Origin: an uncultured Ruminiclostridium sp.
Lineage (GTDB): Bacteria > Bacillota > Clostridia > Oscillospirales > Ruminococcaceae
DNA: 59,547 nt
Assembly: GCA_949878745.1 (NCBI GenBank)
Contig: CATLBH010000013.1
Location: 1-59,547, forward strand
Reading direction: 5' to 3'
Each line of letters begins with the position of its first letter. Positions within the stretch are counted from its first letter, which is position 1. The position numbers were made by a program, and so were the translations under genes. Of this stretch, positions 33,645 through 40,703 are shown piece after piece. The notes under the pieces were generated by a model that saw only the letters and a program-made list of their open reading frames with translations, had not been told where the DNA came from and made no database searches.

Positions 33645-34928
33645 TTACGCGTTTCTGAGAAAAATCTTTGCCAGCTGATTTTTTTCCGAAAGATTCCTTT
33701 TCGCGGGGCACACATAGGAGCAGGCGCCGCAGTTCATACAAAGATTAACCTTAAGCTTTTTAAGGGCCTCGGCGTCTTTTCTGTCATAAGCGGATTCCAG
33801 CTCGGTGGGCATAAGATTCATGGAACAGGCTCTTACGCAGCGGCCGCAGCGGATACAGGGCGTAGGCTCGTGAGACGCAGCCCCCCCTTCGAAGAACAAC
33901 ACCGCGTTGTTGGTTTTCATAATCGGCATTTCGGGATCGTAAACGCTGCTTCCCATCATAGGGCCGCCGAAAATGACCCTGTCGGGCTGACGTCTCAGGT
34001 TGGCCGGCTTCGTAAGCTGGCTCAGCTGCGTTCCTATTGGCACGATCACGTTTATGGGCTTGTTGACTATGTTCCCGTCCAGCGTAAGTCTGCGCTTTAT
34101 AAGGGGAACGCCCGTTTTTATGTAGTCGTTGATAAAAATCACCGAGGAAACGTTCATAACCAGACAGTGCACCGAAAGAAGAAGCTCCCCTTCCTTAAGG
34201 GTGCGCCCGGTAACGTTGTATATAAGCACCTTTTCCGCGCCCTGGGGGTAAGCGGAGGGAAGCTTCTTTACGGTGATTCCGTTTTCCCTGGCGCAAAGCT
34301 CGGTAAGCATTGATATGGCCTTGCCCTTGTCCGCCTCAATTCCGATACAGGCTTTTGGGATATCCAGATATTTCATTATTATCCTTATACCGCTTATCAG
34401 CTTATCCGCGCTTTCGATTATGGCGCGGTAATCCGACGTGATATAAGGCTCACATTCCGCCGCGTTTATTAAAAGAGTGTCCACGCTCGAGGTGTTGGGG
34501 TCGTAATTCATTTTAACATAGGTGGGGAATCCCGCGCCGCCGAGTCCTACCGAACCGCTTCTTTTTACCGCCTCGATAAAGCTTGCCCTATCGGTGACCT
34601 CGGGTGGCTTTACGCTTTCGTGAAGCTCCTGTTTGTTGGAGGCTTCTATTACGACGGCGGTATTGCGCTTTCCCGCTATGTTGATAACGTCGGTTATCTC
34701 CGTTACCTTTCCGCTTATGCTGGCGTGAACGGGAGCGGAAATCACCGCGTCGCTGCTACCGATAAGCTGACCCGTCTTAACCTCGTCCCCCACCTGTACC
34801 AGAGGGGTGCAGGGTACTCCGCCGTGCTGGGACATACTGATCACTACCTTAGGAGGCAGTATGGGCTTTGCGGTCTGCGCTTCGGCAGAGCTTTTCTGAT
34901 GTGGAAGCCGGATTGAATGTAAACTCAT
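33645..34928 (-). CDS. rnfC: Rnf complex subunit RnfC (NADH site)
   Basis: Peripheral NAD+-reducing subunit. It has the N-terminal lipoyl-like domain, the FMN/NAD fold GSVGLGGAGFPTYVKM (about 130-145), and two ferredoxin motifs near the end, CIRCGRCVRACSMNL and CMNCGACSYVCPA. 427 aa from the ATG at 34928, chosen because AAAGGTG lies 7 nt upstream; a GTG at 34937 is also in frame. First gene of the operon, leftward, divergent from sigK. Confidence 0.95.
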   Translation of the reverse strand: MSLHSIRLPHQKSSAEAQTAKPILPPKVVISMSQHGGVPCTPLVQVGDEVKTGQLIGSSDAVISAPVHASISGKVTEITDVINIAGKRNTAVVIEASNKQELHESVKPPEVTDRASFIEAVKRSGSVGLGGAGFPTYVKMNYDPNTSSVDTLLINAAECEPYITSDYRAIIESADKLISGIRIIMKYLDIPKACIGIEADKGKAISMLTELCARENGITVKKLPSAYPQGAEKVLIYNVTGRTLKEGELLLSVHCLVMNVSSVIFINDYIKTGVPLIKRRLTLDGNIVNKPINVIVPIGTQLSQLTKPANLRRQPDRVIFGGPMMGSSVYDPEMPIMKTNNAVLFFEGGAASHEPTPCIRCGRCVRACSMNLMPTELESAYDRKDAEALKKLKVNLCMNCGACSYVCPAKRNLSEKNQLAKIFLRNA

Positions 34929-35063
34929 AAAAAACACCTTTATTTAATATATTTTATTTTTGACGCAAAAAAATTTATTCCAAAACGTCACAAGCTGTAA
35001 AGAATAAATGCCGCTAAGCTAAAATAAATAATAAATACAAAGCTTAAAAGGACGGTACACAAT

Positions 35064-35771
35064 ATGTTTACGCTGATTATGCAGTTCGTATTAAAAAATT
35101 TAATGTTTTTTGCCCTTCATCTTGACAAAACAAACAATTTTCCCAAGCCTCTGTCAAAAAAAGAGGAACAGGAGTGTATAAAGCTTATAGCCGAAGGAGA
35201 CGAAAAAGCGCGGGGAAAGCTTATAGAGCACAATCTCAGGTTAGTGGCGTATATAGTGAAAAAGCATTATTCCGAATCCAACGAACAGGAGGATCTTATC
35301 TCCATAGGCACCATCGGACTTATAAAGGCTGTGGAAACCTTTTCGGGAGACAAAAACACCAACTTTTCCACCTACGCGGGAAAATGCATAGACAACCAGA
35401 TAAAAATGTACCTAAGAAAAATAAAGCACAAACAAAACGAAATGTATCTTGACGCCCCCATTGAAACGGACAAGGAAGGAAACCCGCTGACCATCGCCGA
35501 CATTTTCCGCGATCTCACCGACGTTTCACAGGAGGTGGATCTGAGAATCGATCTGCAAAAGCTGTACCGCTATATAAACGAAAGCCTTGACGAAAGGGAA
35601 AAGCTGATTTTATGCAGCAGATACGGGTTAAATTCCACAAAAGGCGTTCCCGACAAGGCGCTGACCCAACGGGAGGTGGCGGAAAAGCTCAAAATATCCC
35701 GCTCCTATGTGAGCCGCATAGAAAAAAAGGCTTTACAGAAGCTTGCGGAAAGATTTGAAAAAAACGATTAA
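35064..35771 (+). CDS. sigK: Sporulation sigma factor SigK (uninterrupted)
   Basis: Late mother-cell sigma factor. A hydrophobic pro-sequence (MFTLIMQFVLKNLMFFAL) is followed by NNFPKPLSKKEEQECIKL, sigma region 2 (LVAYIVKKHYSESNEQEDLI.., SIGTIGLIKAVETF) and region 4 (LTQREVAEKLKISRSYVSRIE). 235 aa, intact: no skin element interrupts it. The stop TAA (35769-35771) is also the outer end of a family-1 element. Activation would need a SpoIVFB-like protease elsewhere. Confidence 0.95.
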   Translation: MFTLIMQFVLKNLMFFALHLDKTNNFPKPLSKKEEQECIKLIAEGDEKARGKLIEHNLRLVAYIVKKHYSESNEQEDLISIGTIGLIKAVETFSGDKNTNFSTYAGKCIDNQIKMYLRKIKHKQNEMYLDAPIETDKEGNPLTIADIFRDLTDVSQEVDLRIDLQKLYRYINESLDEREKLILCSRYGLNSTKGVPDKALTQREVAEKLKISRSYVSRIEKKALQKLAERFEKND

Positions 35772-35932
35772 AAACCTGTCTTCACAATATATTGCACGCG
35801 TCTTTTCGGCAAATTTTGCCGATGACTGCGTTTCGTCATTTGCTTTGCTTCGGCACCTCCTTGCGCCGACATTGGGCAAATGACCAACGCCTCGCGTGTT
35901 AAAATTCCTTGACCGGCGACAGCATATGCGGT
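35769..35932 (-). repeat. Miniature element family 1 (copy 4, truncated)
   Basis: Reverse-orientation copy beginning TTAAAAACCTGTC at the sigK stop, then GCGTCTTTTCGGCAAATTTT, CTGCGTTTCGTCATTTGCTT, TGGGCAAATGACC and GCGACAGCA, after which homology ends. The first ~25 bp are decayed. The rest of 35933-36115 shows nothing recognisable. Confidence 0.75.
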
Positions 35933-36115
35933 TTTTTTCTTTTTTCATACCTTTTTATTGTACTATTTTTTTCTCCCGATGTCAACCGTTAAGTGCGTTT
36001 TTTTAATAAACATTTTTTTAACGATCTTTTTCTTCCCGTAAGTCGGCATACATCGGCAAGCGCCTACAATCAAAAAAGGCAAATTGAACATTCTATGAAA
36101 CTTTATACTCATTCC

Positions 36116-36144
36116 TTGACAAAAACCATACTAAAAGATATAAT
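36116..36144 (+). promoter_or_regulatory. Sigma-A promoter of the glycosyltransferase operon
   Basis: TTGACA (36116-36121), 17-nt spacer, TATAAT (36139-36144), followed by GGAGGGAG immediately before the ATG at 36182. Confidence 0.85.
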
Positions 36145-36181
36145 ATAATAAAAAAGTATCAAGTAAAATTCCGGAGGGAGA

Positions 36182-37222
36182 ATGGAAAAAGAAAAAAACA
36201 GGAAAAAAACCGTAAATATGATGTCCCAGGCCACCAGCGTAAAGGGACAGGGCGTGGGTTCGGCCTATATCGAACAGGTCAAGCTTGTAAAGGAAGGGCT
36301 TTCGGACAAGTTTGAGATATACGAAAACGCGAAAATGGCGGCGGATATCACTCACTATCATACCTTCAACCCGTCGTACTTCCTTTTGAAAAACAAGCGC
36401 TGCAAAAATGGAACCTCGGTGTGCTACGTACACACCCTGCCCGAAACCATGGAAAAAAGCATTAAGCTCCCAAAATGGGCAAGGAAAATATTTTACGCCT
36501 ATATAATTAAATTTTACAGGATAATGGAGCACCTTGTGGTGGTCAATCCGTATTTCATCGACGCTTTGGAAAATTACGGCATACCGAGGGAAAAAGTAAC
36601 TTATATACCGAATTTTGTGGATACCGACCAATTTCACCCTCTTTCCCAAGGGGAAAAGGAAAAGGCGCGGGAAAGGTTCGGGCTGCCCAAGGATAAATTT
36701 ACCGTTTTGTGCGCGGGACAGCTTCAGGTGAGAAAGGGCGCATTTGACTTTTTAAAATGCGCCGAGCTGATGCCGGAGGTACAGTTCGTCTGGGCGGGCG
36801 GCTTCAGCTTCGGAATTATTTCCGACGGCTACAAGGAGCTGACCAAGGTGGTGGAAAATCCTCCCGCCAACGTGAAATTTCTGGGAATAGTGGAAAGAGA
36901 GGATATGAACAAGGTGTATAACGCCGCCGACGTTATGTTCCTTCCCTCCTTTGACGAGCTGTTCCCTATGACGGTATTGGAGGCTATGTGCGTAAACATT
37001 CCGGTACTTCTGAGGGAGCTTCCCATATACGAGAACATACTGTTTGATTTTTACGCCTCGGAAAAGGACGTGGAGGGCTTCGTGAGGGAGCTTGAGCGTC
37101 TGCGCGATGACGAGGAATATTATAAAAGCCGCTGCGAAGGCTCTCTTAAAGGCAACAGATATTATGAAAAAGGCAGCGTTTTGAAAATGTGGGACGATTT
37201 TTACACCTCGGTGTTAAAATAA
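36182..37222 (+). CDS. Family 4 glycosyltransferase
   Basis: Retaining GT-B glycosyltransferase, probably using a sugar nucleotide to glycosylate a membrane lipid or envelope polymer. Features: MMSQATSVKGQGVGSAYIEQ at the start, the linker VTYIPNFVDTDQF, an acceptor/donor cleft CAGQLQVRKGAFDFLK, and the C-terminal ADVMFLPSFDELFPMTVLEA (E-x7-E motif). 346 aa. Fifteen bp upstream of a flippase-like membrane protein, suggesting synthesis plus handling of a glycolipid. Confidence 0.88.
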   Translation: MEKEKNRKKTVNMMSQATSVKGQGVGSAYIEQVKLVKEGLSDKFEIYENAKMAADITHYHTFNPSYFLLKNKRCKNGTSVCYVHTLPETMEKSIKLPKWARKIFYAYIIKFYRIMEHLVVVNPYFIDALENYGIPREKVTYIPNFVDTDQFHPLSQGEKEKARERFGLPKDKFTVLCAGQLQVRKGAFDFLKCAELMPEVQFVWAGGFSFGIISDGYKELTKVVENPPANVKFLGIVEREDMNKVYNAADVMFLPSFDELFPMTVLEAMCVNIPVLLRELPIYENILFDFYASEKDVEGFVRELERLRDDEEYYKSRCEGSLKGNRYYEKGSVLKMWDDFYTSVLK

Positions 37223-37236
37223 CAGAGGAAAAATAA

Positions 37237-38280
37237 ATGAATAAGAAATCAAAAAGGCTTAATCTGATAATATGCGGCATTGCCTTTGTGGTAATGATTG
37301 TGTATTTGTTTTTCGTGGACGACCCGTCGGATATCCTTAACGCTCTGATAAGCGCAAAACCGCAATATATGCTGCTTTCCGTCGGTTGTATGATAATATA
37401 CTGGTTTTTGGAGTCGGTAAACCTTCATCTGGTAGCCAAGGAAGTGCACCCAAAACAAAAATTTAAGGACAGCGTCTCGGTTTCGATGATAGGACAATAT
37501 TTTAACTGTATAACTCCCTTCTCTTCGGGGGGACAGCCCATTCAAGCGTATTACCTGGTAAAATTCGGGGTACCCTTAGGTTCGTCGCTTACCGTTCTTT
37601 TAAGCAAATTTATAGTTTATCAGGCGATGCTTACCGTATTTTCGGTGGTTATACTGTTTTTCCGTCTCGGCTATGTTATCGACACAAGCCCGATGATGAT
37701 GCCTTTGGTAATAATAGGGTTTATAGTCAACTCGGCGGTGATAGCGGGTCTTCTTATGCTGGCGTTTTTCAAAAAGCCCACGGAAAAGATAGCCCGCTTC
37801 ACGGTGAGGTTTCTCGGTAAGCTTCGTATAGTAAAGGACGTGGAGGCCAAACTGAAATTCATAGACGAAGAGATGGAAATGTACTATAAGAATTTCCAGT
37901 TCATAAAAAAGCGCCCGTCGCTTATAGTCAAGCTTTGTTTCTTCACCATGATACAGCTGATGGTATATTTCAGCATTTCTTATGTTATTTACCTTGCCTT
38001 CGGACTTGAGGGATCGGATTATATAACCATTATATCCTGTCAGGCGTTCGTGCTGATGATATCCGCTTTTGTTCCTCTTCCGGGAGCGCTGGGAGCCGCG
38101 GAAGGAAGCTATGTGCTTTTCTTTAAGGGGATCTTCGGGGGATATGTACATTTGTCCACGGTTATATGGAGATTTCTGACTTTCTATCTGGCTATAATAG
38201 CGGGAATGAGCGTTTCGCTGTTTGTTAACAGGAAAAACAATTTTTCGGATAATGTTACGGATTCGGAAACGGATCGATAA
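37237..38280 (+). CDS. Lysylphosphatidylglycerol synthase-type flippase-like membrane protein
   Basis: Polytopic protein (UPF0104/LPG_synthase_TM family) with about eight helices, 347 aa, without the catalytic domain of MprF. Signature regions: YFNCITPFSSGGQPIQAYYL (about 88-107) and the conserved end VPLPGALGAAEGSYVLFF. Such proteins flip or handle modified lipids. Its pairing with a GT4 enzyme suggests a glycolipid substrate (inference). Ends before a bidirectional terminator. Confidence 0.87.
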   Translation: MNKKSKRLNLIICGIAFVVMIVYLFFVDDPSDILNALISAKPQYMLLSVGCMIIYWFLESVNLHLVAKEVHPKQKFKDSVSVSMIGQYFNCITPFSSGGQPIQAYYLVKFGVPLGSSLTVLLSKFIVYQAMLTVFSVVILFFRLGYVIDTSPMMMPLVIIGFIVNSAVIAGLLMLAFFKKPTEKIARFTVRFLGKLRIVKDVEAKLKFIDEEMEMYYKNFQFIKKRPSLIVKLCFFTMIQLMVYFSISYVIYLAFGLEGSDYITIISCQAFVLMISAFVPLPGALGAAEGSYVLFFKGIFGGYVHLSTVIWRFLTFYLAIIAGMSVSLFVNRKNNFSDNVTDSETDR

Positions 38281-38288
38281 AAACAACG

Positions 38289-38318
38289 CTTCGGTTAAAG
38301 CATTGGCTTTAACCGAAG
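38289..38318. terminator. Bidirectional terminator between flippase-like gene and SASP
   Basis: CTTCGGTTAAAGC (38289-38301) pairs with GCTTTAACCGAAG (38306-38318); T-rich stretches follow on both sides. Confidence 0.85.
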
Positions 38319-38335
38319 TGCTGCTTTTAGTATAG

Positions 38336-38518
38336 TTACTTAGCGCTGTTTTCGTAGGATTCGATCATTTTCTTAACCATCTGGCCGCCTACGGAGCCTA
38401 CCTGCTTGGCGGTAAGGTCGCCGTTATAGCCGTGATCCTTAAGGGGTACTCCTACTTCGTTGGCAGCCTGCATCTTGATAGAGTCAAGAGAAGCGCTTCT
38501 ATTCTTATTATTAGACAT
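38336..38518 (-). CDS. Alpha/beta-type small acid-soluble spore protein (SASP)
   Basis: DNA-protecting protein of dormant spores; 60 aa. It contains the two conserved blocks: MQAANEVGVPLKDHGYNGDL (with the region cleaved by the germination protease GPR) and AKQVGSVGGQMVKKMIESYE. The start at 38518 is supported by GGAGGAAAG upstream; an ATG at 38533 lacks a site. It should be expressed in the forespore under sigma-G. Evidence that the organism makes endospores. Confidence 0.95.
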   Translation of the reverse strand: MSNNKNRSASLDSIKMQAANEVGVPLKDHGYNGDLTAKQVGSVGGQMVKKMIESYENSAK

Positions 38519-38809
38519 TTTGCTTTCCTCCATTTAATAAAAATGAAAATATCAAAGTGATCTTTTAAATCATATTCACAAGGACTTTTGCCCTTGTGCT
38601 AATATTATTGCTCCCGATAAAATCTTTATGTAAGGAAATTTTTTCAATATATTCCGTTCTTTTCTCTTAAAATAATTGATTAACTTTATAGGAACGCTTC
38701 ATCTCATCATTTAACATTTTTGGGAAAATGTTTTCTTAAAATATTATCATATTTGTTTGAAATGTCGAAAAGCCTTGTATTATAAGGGGTTTTTTTGTAT
38801 TTTTAAAGA
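38519..38809. other. Intergenic region upstream of SASP and the sugar transferase
   Basis: AT-rich and without a gene. It contains a small hairpin CACAAGG/CCTTGTG (38578-38599) and, for the minus strand, GAATA about 75 bp before the SASP start that could be part of a sigma-G promoter, but no convincing -10 element pairs with it. Confidence 0.4.
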
Positions 38810-38838
38810 TTGCGTCGGAGGGGTGATTGTGTTATAAT
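38810..38838 (+). promoter_or_regulatory. Sigma-A promoter of the sugar transferase
   Basis: TTGCGT (38810-38815), 17-nt spacer, TATAAT (38833-38838), 55 bp before the ATG. Confidence 0.75.
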
Positions 38839-38892
38839 TAGTTTATACCTTTATAATTACCGTATACTTTATATAAGGATAAAATAAAAAAT

Positions 38893-40371
38893 ATGATAAA
38901 AGAAAACCAGAAGCTTTTCAACTATGTGAACGTAATAAGCGACGCGGCGATGGGACTCTTATCAATTATAATCTCATATCTGTTCACATTCTACATACTC
39001 GATCTCGACAAAAACTTCCCGCTTATCGATTACATTAAGCTAAGCTGTATTTTTATACCCATTCAGCTTATGACATACGCCTGTATGAGGCTTTACGATT
39101 CCTTCCGAACCAAGAGCTTCGCTTCGGAATTCGGGCGGCTGTTCTTTGCCTTTGTTTTTGACGGGCTTTTTATAATCGCGCTTTTGTATGTTATAAAAAT
39201 TTTCAATTTTTCGAGAATAGCGCTTTTCATTTTTTTGCTCACCGATTTGGTAATCATTTCCGCGAAGCGGTTCGCTATGCGGAAAATGCTGAAAAATCTG
39301 CGCAAAAAGGGCTATAACAGAAAGTCGGTTATAATAATAGGAAGCGGACAGGCGGCCAAGGATTATCTTAAGACGATAAACCGGGAAAAGGATTACGGGT
39401 ATGTGTGCGCGGGATATATATCGGACACGCAGACGCTTTCCGCCAAGTGGCTGGGGAGCTTTGACAAGCTCACGGCCGCGCTGAAGCTGAAAAACTACGA
39501 CGAAGCTATATGCGCGCTGGACGTTGAACAGTCGGGAATGCTGGGGGCGGTGGTGGAGGCCTGTGAGCTTACGGGAACCAAGATTTCCGTTATTCCCTCG
39601 ATTTACAACTATATGACTCCCTCCTCTTCCATAGACGTGGTGGGGACTATACCTACCATAAACATTCGCAGAATTCCTTTGGATAATATGGGAAACGCGT
39701 TTCTTAAGCGTACCGTGGATATTTTGGGTTCGTTGGTGCTGCTGATAATTACGTCTCCCGTGGTTCTTACCTCTATGATAGTGATAAAGCTGACAATGGG
39801 AGGAAGCGTTATATTCAGGCAGCGGCGGATAGGGCTTAACAAGAAGGAATTCATAATGTACAAGCTTAAGTCCATGAGGGACAACGAAAGCTCGGACACC
39901 GCCTGGAGCACCGACGACGACCCGAGAAAGACCAAGTACGGCGCATTTATGAGAAAATTTTCCATAGACGAGCTGCCGCAGCTTGTAAACGTGCTCAAGG
40001 GGGAAATGAGTCTTGTGGGTCCGCGGCCGGAGATACCTTATTACGTGAACAGTTTTAAGGACGAGATACCTATGTATATGATAAGACATCAGGTGAAGCC
40101 GGGGATAACGGGCTGGGCTCAGATTCACGGCTATCGGGGGGATACTTCTATCGCCAAGAGGGTGGAATACGATATCGGTTACATAGAAAACTGGAGCTTT
40201 TTCCTCGATATTTCGATAATTTTACGCACGGCTTTGAGCGGATTCATAAATCATGAGAAGCTTAAGGTTTTCGAGGGGTCGAAAAAGGTTAAGGAAGGAA
40301 AGAACGCGGAGACGGGTGAGAAGGCTGTGGGTACGAATACTCAGGAGTTTGTGAAGGTGACGCAGAAGTAG
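38893..40371 (+). CDS. Polyprenyl-phosphate sugar-1-phosphate transferase (exopolysaccharide initiation)
   Basis: Transfers a sugar phosphate to undecaprenyl phosphate, the first step of capsule/EPS unit assembly (WbaP/WcaJ-like). About four N-terminal membrane helices (15-130), a Rossmann-like central domain (KSVIIIGSGQAAKDYLKTIN), a fifth hydrophobic segment (DILGSLVLLIITSPVV), and the catalytic domain with QRRIGLNKKEF, KLKSMR, DELPQLVNVLKGEMSLVGPR and KPGITGWAQIHGYRG. 492 aa; a Lys/Glu-rich tail follows. It stands alone here. Confidence 0.93.
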   Translation: MIKENQKLFNYVNVISDAAMGLLSIIISYLFTFYILDLDKNFPLIDYIKLSCIFIPIQLMTYACMRLYDSFRTKSFASEFGRLFFAFVFDGLFIIALLYVIKIFNFSRIALFIFLLTDLVIISAKRFAMRKMLKNLRKKGYNRKSVIIIGSGQAAKDYLKTINREKDYGYVCAGYISDTQTLSAKWLGSFDKLTAALKLKNYDEAICALDVEQSGMLGAVVEACELTGTKISVIPSIYNYMTPSSSIDVVGTIPTINIRRIPLDNMGNAFLKRTVDILGSLVLLIITSPVVLTSMIVIKLTMGGSVIFRQRRIGLNKKEFIMYKLKSMRDNESSDTAWSTDDDPRKTKYGAFMRKFSIDELPQLVNVLKGEMSLVGPRPEIPYYVNSFKDEIPMYMIRHQVKPGITGWAQIHGYRGDTSIAKRVEYDIGYIENWSFFLDISIILRTALSGFINHEKLKVFEGSKKVKEGKNAETGEKAVGTNTQEFVKVTQK

Positions 40372-40475
40372 GGTGTGGGAAGAGGATACACGGTTTAAAG
40401 TTTAAAAAGGGTTTTGTAAAAAGATTTTTACCGTTCGGGGATAACCCCGAAGGGGGACTTGTGCTTACCGAAACA

Positions 40476-40537
40476 GGGGAAGCCCTCTCTTGCAGGGCTT
40501 CCCCTCTTAAAAAACGCCCCACCGGGGCGTTTTTTAA
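40476..40537 (+). terminator. Two hairpins including a strong terminator after the sugar transferase
   Basis: GGGGAAGCCCT/AGGGCTTCCCC (40476-40504), then AAAAAACGCCCC/GGGGCGTTTTTT (40509-40536) with T-run. Terminates the rightward gene and, by symmetry, possibly the leftward sigma-fusion gene. Confidence 0.85.
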
Positions 40538-40598
40538 TTCACCCCTTTCGGAGCGCTTTTAGCGTAAGGGTTTCACCGCTGCGGCGGCGAGAGTTTCG

Positions 40599-40678
40599 CC
40601 CTCTGCGGAGGGCGACCAAAGGGCGCCGCCCTTTGGAATCCCGCTTCCTTTTTGGATCCCAAAAAGGAAGCGAAAAAA
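40599..40678 (+). repeat. Dispersed repeat family 4 (copy 2)
   Basis: GCCCTCTGCGGAGGGCG followed by the perfect palindrome CGCTTCCTTTTTGGATCCCA...GGAAGCG (40642-40672). Matches 31289-31359 and, like it, lies just beyond the 3' end of a leftward gene. Confidence 0.65.
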
Positions 40679-40703
40679 GAATTTAGGGTGTTTATGACCG
40701 ATT

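Noticed and set aside
36829-37038. Small antisense ORF in the GT4 gene
   Set aside because: No ribosome site and no independent support; shadow frame.
38519-38809. Sigma-G promoter before the SASP gene
   Set aside because: A GAATA is present, but no convincing -10 at the right spacing; left as a possibility only.
39040-40128. 362-codon open frame antisense to the sugar transferase
   Set aside because: Composition is His/Arg/Tyr-rich, as expected of a complementary strand of a real gene; the sense frame has full catalytic motifs.
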